Source: Mesorhizobium loti
GTDB lineage: Bacteria > Pseudomonadota > Alphaproteobacteria > Rhizobiales > Rhizobiaceae
Reading direction: 5' to 3'
Assembly (NCBI GenBank): GCA_002356515.1
Contig: AP017605.1
Coordinates: 2,852,001 to 2,916,000 of the forward strand
Length of the DNA: 64,000 nucleotides
Position 1 is the first letter of the stretch. Each line of letters starts with the position of its first letter. Under the pieces are notes generated by a model. The model searched no databases and was not told the DNA's origin. It saw only the letters and a list, made by a program, of their open reading frames with translations. This document shows, piece after piece, positions 52,430-60,356 of the stretch. The position numbers and the translations under genes were made by a program.

Positions 52430-53800
52430 TTAGTACCGCTCGAAACCCCTGTGCAGTTCCCAATCCGTAATGCGGCGGTCGTATTCGAACTGCTCCCACT
52501 TGGCGGTGTGGACATAATGTTCGAGCACGTCCTCGCCGAGCGCCTCTTTCAGCATCTTCGACTTGGCCAGCGTTTCGGTGGCATCACGCAACGTCTTCGG
52601 GATCTCGGGCAGGCGCGAGGCCTGATAGGCGTCGCCGACGAAGGGCTTCTGCAGTTCGAGCTTCTCGTCGATGCCGGCAAGGCCGGCGGCGATCAGCGCC
52701 GCGAAGGCGAGATAAGGATTGAGGTCGGCGCCGCCGATACGGCATTCCATGCGGATGCCCTTGGTGCCCTCGCCGCACAGGCGGAAGCCGGCGGTGCGGT
52801 TGTCCTCGCTCCACATGATCTTGGTCGGCGCGAAGGTGCCAGCCTGAAAGCGCTTGTAGGAGTTGATGTAGGGCGCCAGGAACCAGGTGAATTCCTTGGC
52901 GTATTTCAGCTGGCCCGCCCCCCATTGCTGGCCAAGCGTCGACAGCGTCCAGTCCGCCTTCTTGTCGAAGAACAGCGCCGTCTTGCCGTCAGCGCTCCAC
53001 AGCGAATTGTGGATGTGGCTGGAGTTCCCGGCGAGCCCGTAATTGTACTTGGACATGAAAGAAATCGCCTTGCCTTCGGACTCGGCGATCTCCTTGGCGC
53101 CGTTCTTCAGGATGACGTGGCGGTCGGCCATGTCGAGCGCCTCGGCATAGCGCACATTGATCTCTTCCTGGCCCGGGCCCCACTCGCCCTTGGAGTTCTC
53201 GATCGGGATGCCGGCGGCTTCCATCTCGTTGCGAAGCCGGCGCATGACGCCTTCTTCCTTGGTGGTGATGCCGATCTGGTAGTCGCCAATATAGGGCGAG
53301 GCCGTGTCGAGGCCCTGCCAGTGCTTCTTGCGGGCGGAATCATAAGTCTCGTTGAACAGATAGAATTCAAGCTCGGATGCGAAATAGCCGATATAGCCAC
53401 GCTCCGTCAGCCGCTTCACCTGCTTCTTCAGGATGGCGCGCGGCGAATGCGGCAGGTCGTCATGGGTGTGATGGTCGAGCACGTCGCAGATCACAAGTGC
53501 CGTCTTTTCCAGCCACGGAATGCGCCGCAGCGTGGCCAGGTCCGGCTTCATGACGAAGTCGCCATAGCCCTTCGACCAGCTTGCCGCCTTGTAGCCGGGC
53601 ACCGGCTCCATATCGATGTCGGCGGCCAGGAGATAATTGCAGCCATGCGTTTCATCATGGGCGGAATCGACGAAGTACTGAGCCAGGAACCGTTTTCCCG
53701 CCAGCCGGCCCTGCATGTCGACGATGCAGGCCAGCACCGTGTCGATCTCACCGCTGGAGACCGCTTTCTTCAACTGATCGAACGAGAAATTTCCGGCCAT
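52430..53800 (-). CDS. Glutamine-synthetase-like gamma-glutamyl amine ligase
   Basis: 456 residues from ATG 53798-53800 (MAGNFSFDQLKKAV). The start is supported because a decayed copy at 55469-55573 begins its homology at the same codon; ATG 53825-53827 adds 9 residues. GS fold: metal Glu in FASELEFYLF, GPGQEEINVRY, HIHNSLW near the ATP site, and MECRIGGADLNPYLAF. It has the short GSIII-less length of PuuA/GlnA4-type enzymes and lacks the adenylylation Tyr region. These ligate glutamate to amines, not ammonia. With alcohol and aldehyde dehydrogenases and an amidohydrolase nearby, an amino alcohol is the likely acceptor. Confidence 0.88.
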   Translation of the reverse strand: MAGNFSFDQLKKAVSSGEIDTVLACIVDMQGRLAGKRFLAQYFVDSAHDETHGCNYLLAADIDMEPVPGYKAASWSKGYGDFVMKPDLATLRRIPWLEKTALVICDVLDHHTHDDLPHSPRAILKKQVKRLTERGYIGYFASELEFYLFNETYDSARKKHWQGLDTASPYIGDYQIGITTKEEGVMRRLRNEMEAAGIPIENSKGEWGPGQEEINVRYAEALDMADRHVILKNGAKEIAESEGKAISFMSKYNYGLAGNSSHIHNSLWSADGKTALFFDKKADWTLSTLGQQWGAGQLKYAKEFTWFLAPYINSYKRFQAGTFAPTKIMWSEDNRTAGFRLCGEGTKGIRMECRIGGADLNPYLAFAALIAAGLAGIDEKLELQKPFVGDAYQASRLPEIPKTLRDATETLAKSKMLKEALGEDVLEHYVHTAKWEQFEYDRRITDWELHRGFERY

Positions 53801-53844
53801 TCCTTTGGCACTCCAGCGCTTGGTCATTGAAAGGGAGAAACGAA

Positions 53845-53873
53845 GCCATGGCCGGCTTGACGTCGGCCATGGC
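53845..53873 (-). other. Intercistronic hairpin, permease 1 to ligase
   Basis: Perfect 10-bp stem GCCATGGCCG (53845-53854) and CGGCCATGGC (53864-53873) between the APC permease stop and the ligase start. No T-run follows, so it is more likely an RNA processing or stability element than a terminator. A hairpin of equal stem length lies in the same relative place after permease 2. Confidence 0.6.
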
Positions 53874-53888
53874 TGTGAAGGTTGAGGC

Positions 53889-55445
53889 TCAGTGGCCGGT
53901 CTCGCCGACCGCCTGTTCCGCTGCCTTGATCGCCGCCTGACGCGCGGCGATGATGTCGCCGAGCGGCGGCCCCTGGAAGCGGTTGCGCTCGAAGGCGAAC
54001 CAGACAATCGCCGTCAGGATGAAGAAGCCGACGGTGATATAGAGCGCCCAGTCGTTCGGAGGCTGGATGCCGATGACGAAGATCAGGATCATCGACACGA
54101 TCGACAGGAAGGCGAACAGCATGAACACGCCGCGCCCCATGTTCCACGGCCCCATCTTGTCCCACTTCGGCGTGCCCCAGGCCAGCATGCCGAGCACGAT
54201 CGGCACGGTGAAGGACAGGAACAGGAAGATGACGGTGCAGGACACCACGATGGTGTAGGCCGAGGTGCCGGCGACCGAAACCAGCGTCGAGCCCCAGACG
54301 AACAGCACCGACAGGATCGACGCCGTCCAGATCGCCGCCACCGGCGTGCGGTAGGTCGGGCTGACCTTGGCGAGCGCCGAGGAACCCGGCAAGCCGCCGT
54401 CCCGCGAGAAGGCGAAGATCATGCGCGAGGCGGACGTCACCGTGGCGAGGCCGCACAGCAGCTGCGAGACGAACACGACGAGATAGACGAACTCCTTGAC
54501 GCCGGGGCTGACGCGCTGGTCGAAAGCCCAGAAGAACACGTTCCAGCCCTGCTTGGCGGCATCGTCCATGTTCGGGATCATCAGCACGAAAGCGGCCAGG
54601 AACAGATAGCCGAAGATGGCCGACCAAACGACCGACATCACCATGGCGCGCGGCACGGAAGATGCCGCCTTGATGGTTTCTTCCGATGTGTGCGCGGAAG
54701 CGTCGTAACCGGTGATCGTATAGATCGGCAGCAACAAGCCGAGTGCGAACACCCAGGCATTCGACACCGACGGCCAGACACCGCCGCCGGCGTCACCCGA
54801 GTAGTTGTGGAACGTGAACAGACGGCTGAAATCCCAATGTTCGGCCGAGATCAGGCAAACCACCGCGATCAGGATCGAACCGAAGAAGATCAGGTAACCC
54901 GAAAAATCGGTCAGCTTGGCCGTCAGCTTGATGCCGAGATGGTTGATCAGCGCCTGGGCGCCGGTGATGATGACCAGGAAGATCATCTGGTTGGTCAGCG
55001 TGCCCTCGATGCCGAGCGCCGGTCCGAAGGCGCCGATGAAGAACGTCCACGTGCCGACATTGATGGCGCCGAGCACGGTGATGAGGCCAAGCAGGTTGAG
55101 CCAGGCCGTGACCCAGCCGGTGCCGCGATTGCCGAGGATCGAACCCCAGTGATAGAGGCCGCCGGCCGTCGGATAGGCCGAGCTGATCTGCGACATGGCC
55201 ACCGCGAAGGTCAGCGACACGAAGCAGCCGACCAGCCAGCCGACGCCGATGCCGATGCCGCCGGCTCCCGACGTGCCTTGCGCCAGCGAATTGATGCCGC
55301 CCGACAAGATGCAGATGATGGAGAAGGAAACCGCGAAATTCGAAAAGCGGCTGAGACGCCGCTCCAGCTCCTGGGCATAGCCCATGCTGTGGAGGTGTTT
55401 TACGTCCTCCGCCTTGTCTGAATCTGTATAACCGGGTGTTGTCAT
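53889..55445 (-). CDS. APC superfamily amino acid/amine permease 1
   Basis: 518 residues with 12 predicted membrane helices. The opening EDVKHLHSMGYAQELERRLS and FAVSFSIICILSGGINSLA, and the later SAYPTAGGLYHWGSILG and YDASAHTSEETIKAA, are typical of the GABA/choline-like (BAT1/UGA4) APC branch. It imports an amine or amino acid by proton coupling. The start is ATG with AGGGGAA upstream. It is a close paralogue of the gene at 55654-57192, sharing even the leader sequence, so the two arose by tandem duplication. Confidence 0.92.
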   Translation of the reverse strand: MTTPGYTDSDKAEDVKHLHSMGYAQELERRLSRFSNFAVSFSIICILSGGINSLAQGTSGAGGIGIGVGWLVGCFVSLTFAVAMSQISSAYPTAGGLYHWGSILGNRGTGWVTAWLNLLGLITVLGAINVGTWTFFIGAFGPALGIEGTLTNQMIFLVIITGAQALINHLGIKLTAKLTDFSGYLIFFGSILIAVVCLISAEHWDFSRLFTFHNYSGDAGGGVWPSVSNAWVFALGLLLPIYTITGYDASAHTSEETIKAASSVPRAMVMSVVWSAIFGYLFLAAFVLMIPNMDDAAKQGWNVFFWAFDQRVSPGVKEFVYLVVFVSQLLCGLATVTSASRMIFAFSRDGGLPGSSALAKVSPTYRTPVAAIWTASILSVLFVWGSTLVSVAGTSAYTIVVSCTVIFLFLSFTVPIVLGMLAWGTPKWDKMGPWNMGRGVFMLFAFLSIVSMILIFVIGIQPPNDWALYITVGFFILTAIVWFAFERNRFQGPPLGDIIAARQAAIKAAEQAVGETGH

Positions 55446-55468
55446 CTCGGAATTCCCCTATGGTTCTC

Positions 55469-55573
55469 TGCTGGACCGGTCCTGCATACAGACGATGCAG
55501 GCCAGCACGGCGTAAATCCCCTCGCCGGAAACTTTTTCTTCAACGGATCGGACAAGAAATTCCCGGCCACTTG
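55469..55573 (-). pseudogene. Decayed 5' fragment of a second glutamine-synthetase-like gene
   Basis: On the minus strand this stretch matches the first 35 or so codons of the ligase gene at 53800: GTGGCCGGGAATTTC against ATGGCCGGAAATTTC, GTTGAAGAAA against the same, and GTGCTGGCCTGCATCGTC identical. The start ATG has become GTG, one base is missing in the middle (frameshift), and the homology stops abruptly at the leader of permease 1. It encodes no protein. It records an ancestral second permease-ligase unit whose ligase was deleted. Confidence 0.85.
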
Positions 55574-55612
55574 ATAACATCTTTCAAACTGAAAACTGAT
55601 GGTCGACGGGGT

Positions 55613-55638
55613 GCCCGATCGGCCTGAGCCGATCGGGC
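55613..55638 (-). other. Intercistronic hairpin after permease 2
   Basis: Perfect 10-bp stem GCCCGATCGG (55613-55622) and CCGATCGGGC (55629-55638) with loop CCTGAG, just downstream of the permease 2 stop and before the ligase remnant. No T-run. Its position mirrors the hairpin at 53845-53873, although the sequences differ. Confidence 0.6.
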
Positions 55639-55653
55639 GATATTGCCTTGCCG

Positions 55654-57192
55654 TTAGCCGGCTGTCTGGCCGACCGCTTTTTCCGCAGCCGCGATCTCCG
55701 CCGCGCGACGAGCAATGTCGGCACCGATCGGCGGACCCTTGAAGCGGCGCGATTCTATGCCGAACCATAGAACCACGAGCAGAATGATCAGTCCGATGGC
55801 GTAGTTGATCAGGATGTCGAAGGGAGGCTGGATGCCGGCATACATCAACACCAGGACACCGAGCACGGTGATGACCGCGAACGGCTTTGACCAGACGCCG
55901 AGACGGAACGGACCGAACTCAGTCCAACTCTTGCCTTCCGCAAGAAGTCCGGCTGCGATCGGCATGGCATAGGAGACGTAAAGGAAAAGAGCGCAACCGG
56001 CAGCGAGCGCCGCGAAAGCCGGCGAATAGAGCGTGGCGGCGATCGAGAGCACCACGCCGAGCCAGATGGCAGGCACCGGCGTGCGCCAGGTCGGCGAAAC
56101 CTGCTTCCACAAGGACGACCCAGGCAGACCTCCGTCACGCGAAAAGGCGAAGATCATACGCGAGGTCGAAGTGAGCCCGGCCAGCGCGCACAGATAGTTC
56201 GACAGCACGATGGCGATGCCGAGCAGAGCCTTCAGCCAGGTTGGCGCCGGCAGGTTGTTGAACAGGTTGAACCAGGCGTTGCCACCATCCTTGGCGGTCG
56301 CGACCAGATCGGGGCTGGCGAGAACGAAAGAAACCGCCATCACGAAGCCGAAGACGAGAGACCACAGCACAGCGTGGATCATGCCTCTAGGCACAGCGAC
56401 ACGGGCGTTGTGTGTTTCCTCGGCGGTGTGCGCCGAGGCGTCGAAGCCGGTGATCGTGTAAAGCGGGTAGAGAAGGCCGATCAGGAAGGCCACGAGCGCC
56501 GTACGAGCCGTCGGAACATAGCCACCACCGGGATCGCCGGTCGTGTTGACGAAAGTCGTCAGCCGCGCAAGATCGAAGCCATGCGCGCCCCAGATCAGGA
56601 AAGTCAGCGTCAGCACGACTGCAACAACGAGGATGAGATAGCCGGAAAAGTCGGTCAACATCGTCGTCGTCTTGATGCCGAGATGATTGAAGAGGCCTTG
56701 GGTGACGGTAATCAAGACTACTGCCGCCGTCTGCTGCCAGAAGCCCCAGGTCGATGTGTCCCAACCGAAGATCGGACCCGCGACGAGCCCTTGAAATAGC
56801 AGATAGACGCCGACATTCACCGAAGCCACGACGAAGATCAGGCCAAGCAGGTTGATCCAGGCCGTTGCCCAACCCCAGCCGCGTCCACCGAGAATCGACG
56901 ACCAGTGATAGAGGCCGCCGGCGGTCGGATAGGCCGAGCCGATCTGGCCGAGCGAGGCCGCGACGATAAGAGCGAAGACACCGCCGATGACCCAGCCAAC
57001 GGTCGCCTCGAAACCGCTGCCGGTACCCATGGCCAGCGGAAATGAGGTGATGCCACCGGCCAGAATGCAAATGATCGAGAAGGATATGGCGAAGTTGGAG
57101 AAGCCGCTCATGCGGCGGGCCAGTTCCTGGGCGTAGCCCATACTGTGAAGGATCTTTACGTCCTCCGATTTCTCTGTGTGATCCGTTGTCAT
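55654..57192 (-). CDS. APC superfamily amino acid/amine permease 2
   Basis: 512 residues, 12 predicted membrane helices, closely parallel to permease 1: EDVKILHSMGYAQELARRMS, FAISFSIICILAGGITSF, SAYPTAGGLYHWSSILGG and FDASAHTAEETHNA. The divergence of the middle (AGPIFGWDTSTWGFW here) suggests a shifted substrate range. ATG at 57190-57192 with AAGGGGAA upstream. It begins 22 bp after the amidohydrolase gene and is probably co-transcribed with it. Confidence 0.92.
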   Translation of the reverse strand: MTTDHTEKSEDVKILHSMGYAQELARRMSGFSNFAISFSIICILAGGITSFPLAMGTGSGFEATVGWVIGGVFALIVAASLGQIGSAYPTAGGLYHWSSILGGRGWGWATAWINLLGLIFVVASVNVGVYLLFQGLVAGPIFGWDTSTWGFWQQTAAVVLITVTQGLFNHLGIKTTTMLTDFSGYLILVVAVVLTLTFLIWGAHGFDLARLTTFVNTTGDPGGGYVPTARTALVAFLIGLLYPLYTITGFDASAHTAEETHNARVAVPRGMIHAVLWSLVFGFVMAVSFVLASPDLVATAKDGGNAWFNLFNNLPAPTWLKALLGIAIVLSNYLCALAGLTSTSRMIFAFSRDGGLPGSSLWKQVSPTWRTPVPAIWLGVVLSIAATLYSPAFAALAAGCALFLYVSYAMPIAAGLLAEGKSWTEFGPFRLGVWSKPFAVITVLGVLVLMYAGIQPPFDILINYAIGLIILLVVLWFGIESRRFKGPPIGADIARRAAEIAAAEKAVGQTAG

Positions 57193-57214
57193 GCTGGAGT
57201 TCCCCTTATGGTTC

Positions 57215-58033
57215 TTAGCTGGCCGATTGAACTGACTTTCCCATTGCGCGTTGTCGAGAGCCCTTGGCCTCCTCCGGCTCCAGATCCGAAAAAATGCCCG
57301 TGAGCAGATCCGCCCATTTCCGCTGCCCGGCTTCGCCGGCGATTTCGTCGTTGCGGATTTCGATCATCGCGCAGGGCAGCCCGCGCGAGCGCGCATGCCG
57401 TTCCAGCGTGAAATAGACGCGGTCGGCCGGCGAATAGGGTTCGTTGACGCCGACGGTGACGCCGGCAAGCCGCTTCAGCGCCGATATCAGCGGCGACGCC
57501 AGCCGCTGATCGTCATCGTGGATGATGCCGATATGCCAGGGCCGGTTGCGGCCCTTGTAGACCGGGGTGAAGGAGTGCACTGAAACCAGGCGGGTCTCCT
57601 GCCCGCGCGCCAGCCTGCCGTCGACAATCTGCTCGATGGCTGCATGAAACGGCTGCCACGAAAGTGCAACGCGCGCCGCGCGCTGCTTTTCCGACAGCCC
57701 GGTATTGCCCGGTATCGCCGTGGTCTCGCTGACCGGCGGCACCAGGTCTGGCGCGTCGAGCGGTCGGTTGCAGTCGATGACAAGGCGAGAAATGCGGGTT
57801 TCAACCAGCGTCGCGTCGAGCGCCTCGGCCATGCGCAACGCAACCGGCAGCGCGCCTGGGTCCCAGGCGATGTGGCGGGACAGGTCCTCGGCGGCAAGGC
57901 CCAACGTTCCGAATTCGGCGGGCAGGAAATTGGAAGCGTGGTCGCAGGTCAGCACGAATGGGCTTGACCCGCCTGGGTTGGTCACCCTCACGGTATCAGA
58001 CGATGCAAGGCTGGCGGGCCGTGCTTTCTCCAT
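57215..58033 (-). CDS. N-formylglutamate amidohydrolase family protein (putative gamma-glutamyl amide hydrolase)
   Basis: 272 residues. Family motifs: FVLTCDHASNFLPAEFGTLG, the metal-site SVHSFTPVYKGRNRPWHIGI, and NEPYSPADRVYFTLERHAR with CAMIEIRNDEI. A zinc amidohydrolase fold, only distantly similar to the copy at 21098. It is the first gene of the minus-strand island, divergent from the RpiR regulator. In this setting the natural substrate is probably the gamma-glutamyl acid formed by the ligase and dehydrogenases, releasing glutamate. That reaction is inferred from context; annotation as deformylase would miss it. Confidence 0.85.
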   Translation of the reverse strand: MEKARPASLASSDTVRVTNPGGSSPFVLTCDHASNFLPAEFGTLGLAAEDLSRHIAWDPGALPVALRMAEALDATLVETRISRLVIDCNRPLDAPDLVPPVSETTAIPGNTGLSEKQRAARVALSWQPFHAAIEQIVDGRLARGQETRLVSVHSFTPVYKGRNRPWHIGIIHDDDQRLASPLISALKRLAGVTVGVNEPYSPADRVYFTLERHARSRGLPCAMIEIRNDEIAGEAGQRKWADLLTGIFSDLEPEEAKGSRQRAMGKSVQSAS

Positions 58034-58169
58034 AGTCTGCCGTCCCCGGGGAGCGCTGTATCGTATGTTACGTATTTTGCCTCATTGCGTCCCTATGGAT
58101 GATTTCATACACTTTACCCGGCTTTGTCAAATACGATCTCATGGGCCAGGCCAAGAGGTGGGGGAAAAG
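58034..58169. promoter_or_regulatory. Divergent promoter region, RpiR regulator and amidohydrolase operon
   Basis: 136 bp between divergent starts, less GC-rich than the genes. It contains ATCGTAT (58060-58066) and its inverse ATACGAT (58131-58137), plus TTACGTA in between. These may be the operator of the RpiR-type regulator. No perfect promoter boxes are evident. Confidence 0.4.
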
Positions 58170-58997
58170 ATGATTTCCAGCATTGCCGAACTGATCGCCG
58201 ACCGCATCGGCACGATGCCGGCCGGCGAACGGCGCGCTGCGCAGACGCTGATTGCCAGCTATCCGATGATCGGCCTGAAGACGGTCGCCGAATTCTCGGC
58301 CGCGGCCGGCGTCTCCTCGCCGACGATCCTTCGTTTCGTGGCCCGGCTCGGCTTCCAGAACTATCCGGAATTCCAGTCGAGCCTGCAGGACGAACTGGCG
58401 GCGCAGCTGCAGTCGCCGGCGATACGCACGCTCAACCCGCCCTCGCCCGGTGGTGGCACGGTCTCGCCGATGCTGGAAGCGACGCTCGACAATATGCGCG
58501 AAACCTTCCGCCACCTCTCCGACAAGCAGCTTGCGGACATCGCCGCGCGGCTTGCCGACCGGCGTGGCAAGACGTTCCTGATCGGCGGCCGTTTCACCGA
58601 TCCGCTGGCGCGTTACATGGCCGCCCACCTCGCTGTCATCCAGCCAGATGTCTTTCACCTGGCCGGCCAGGAGAGCATGTGGCGCGACAGGCTGATCGAC
58701 ATGGGCAAGCGCGACGTGCTGGTGATCTTCGACATCAGGCGCTACCAGGACAGTCTCGTCCGCTTCGCCGAGAAGGCGCATCAGCGCGGCGTCCAGATCG
58801 TGCTGTTCACCGACCAGTGGCTGTCGCCGATCGCCCGGTTTGCTCGCCACGTCATCGCCGGACGAACCGCGGTGCCGTCGGCATGGGATTCCTCGGCCGC
58901 GCTTTTCGTCGTCGCCGAAACGCTGATTGGCGCCGTCACCAGACAGCTCGAGGCCGACGGCGCCCGCCGCATCCGCGAAATGGAAGGCCTGCGTTAG
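58170..58997 (+). CDS. MurR/RpiR family transcriptional regulator
   Basis: 275 residues from ATG 58170 (MISSIAELIADRIGTMPAGE); starts further upstream are possible (58095) but lack homology. N-terminal HTH_6 domain (about 1-80; TVAEFSAAAGVSSPTILRFV) and a C-terminal SIS domain (about 125-250; FLIGGRFTDPLARYMAAHL, VLVIFDIRRYQDSLV). RpiR proteins with SIS domains sense phosphosugars or related ligands. It is divergent from the amidohydrolase-permease-ligase island and is the obvious local regulator. Confidence 0.9.
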   Translation: MISSIAELIADRIGTMPAGERRAAQTLIASYPMIGLKTVAEFSAAAGVSSPTILRFVARLGFQNYPEFQSSLQDELAAQLQSPAIRTLNPPSPGGGTVSPMLEATLDNMRETFRHLSDKQLADIAARLADRRGKTFLIGGRFTDPLARYMAAHLAVIQPDVFHLAGQESMWRDRLIDMGKRDVLVIFDIRRYQDSLVRFAEKAHQRGVQIVLFTDQWLSPIARFARHVIAGRTAVPSAWDSSAALFVVAETLIGAVTRQLEADGARRIREMEGLR

Positions 58998-59195
58998 CAG
59001 GTCCCGGCCAATTACATCCGGCAACCGCGCGTCCCGCATTCACGTTACCGAGATTTAATGTGCACGATTGCGTGATAATTGCCATAAACCGGTGATACCG
59101 GGATGTGGCGTGGCCAGGTTGCGCCGCCAGCCCTTATCGTCGCTGCATCCGCTTCCACCTGGAACCGGCAGACGATTTCTGCCGCTGGAGTATCG

Positions 59196-60356
59196 ATGCC
59201 GAGTTGGAAGCAGATTGTCCTTGCGTTCGTGATCGTGGTCGCCGCCGCGGCTGCGTGGGCGCGCTTCTACCCCGGTGCTCCGCAAGTGCTGGCGCGCTGG
59301 GGCATCGACTGGGCCTATGGCGCGACACCTCCAGTAAAGGACACGGCGGCGGCTGGCTCCCGGCGAGCGGCGCGTAATGGCGCCCAGATTGCCACCATCG
59401 TCGCCGCGCCGGCCGGCAGCGCGACCATCAACGACCGCTTGCAGGCGATCGGCACCGGCCGCGCCAACGCCTCGGTGACCGTCAATCCCTACAGTTCCGG
59501 CCGCCTTGCCGAATTGCTGGTCGAATCCGGCAGCCATGTCGACAAGGGACAGGTCATCGCGACGCTCGATTCCGAAACCGAAATCATCGCGCAGGACCGG
59601 GCCAAGCTCGCCTTGCAGGACGCGCAGTCCAAGCTTGACCGCGTCAAGTCGCTGCGCGCCTCCAATGCCGCAACGCCTGTCGCCGTTGCCGACGCCGAGG
59701 TGGTGCTGGCAGGCGCGAAGCTGGCGCTGCAGGATGCAGAACTTGCGTTGCAGCGCCGCTCGATTCTGGCGCCGATATCGGGCACTGTCGGCATCCTGCC
59801 GATCTCCGCCGGCAACTATGTAACCAACCAGTCGGCGATCGCCACGCTCGATGACCGCTCCTCGATCCTGGTCGATTTCCAGGTGCCGGAGCGCTTCGCC
59901 GCCGCCGTCAGGGTCGGCGCGCAGCTGACGGCGACGCCGATCGCAAATCCGAGCAACGCCTATACCGGCACGGTGTCGGCCATCGACAACCATATCGACG
60001 AGAAAAGCCGCACGCTGCTGGTCAAGGCCAAGATCGCCAATCCCGCCGATTCGCTGCGCGCCGGCATATCGTTTTCCATCACCATGAAATTCCCCGGCGA
60101 AACCTATCCGGCCGTCAGCCCGCTGGCGATCCTGTGGGGGTCGGACGGCGCCTATGTCTGGCAGATCGAGGACGGCAAGGCCAAACGCGTGCCGGTGCGT
60201 ATCATCCAGCGCAACACAGAGACCGTGCTGATCGACGCCGAGATCGACAGCGGCGACATGCTGGTCACCGAAGGCACGCAGAGCGTCAGCGAGGGTGGCG
60301 AGGTCCGCATCGCCGGCGAGGAGCAGCATTCCGCCAACACCGCCGAAGGCTCATGA
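59196..60356 (+). CDS. RND efflux periplasmic adaptor (membrane fusion protein)
   Basis: 386 residues from ATG 59196 with GGAG 6 bases upstream. A single N-terminal hydrophobic helix (about 5-24) anchors it; then the barrel-sandwich lipoyl half (GRLAELLVESGSHVDKGQVI), an alpha hairpin rich in Ala/Lys/Gln (about 130-190), the second lipoyl half (APISGTVGILPISAGNYV) and a beta barrel. It bridges the inner-membrane pump to an outer-membrane channel; no TolC gene is nearby. Its stop overlaps the start of the pump gene (ATGA). Confidence 0.92.
   Translation: MPSWKQIVLAFVIVVAAAAAWARFYPGAPQVLARWGIDWAYGATPPVKDTAAAGSRRAARNGAQIATIVAAPAGSATINDRLQAIGTGRANASVTVNPYSSGRLAELLVESGSHVDKGQVIATLDSETEIIAQDRAKLALQDAQSKLDRVKSLRASNAATPVAVADAEVVLAGAKLALQDAELALQRRSILAPISGTVGILPISAGNYVTNQSAIATLDDRSSILVDFQVPERFAAAVRVGAQLTATPIANPSNAYTGTVSAIDNHIDEKSRTLLVKAKIANPADSLRAGISFSITMKFPGETYPAVSPLAILWGSDGAYVWQIEDGKAKRVPVRIIQRNTETVLIDAEIDSGDMLVTEGTQSVSEGGEVRIAGEEQHSANTAEGS

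Noticed and set aside
57705-58169. N-terminal extension of the RpiR regulator in the same open frame
   Set aside because: The extension is antisense to the amidohydrolase gene and lacks homology; the HTH domain begins right after the ATG at 58170.
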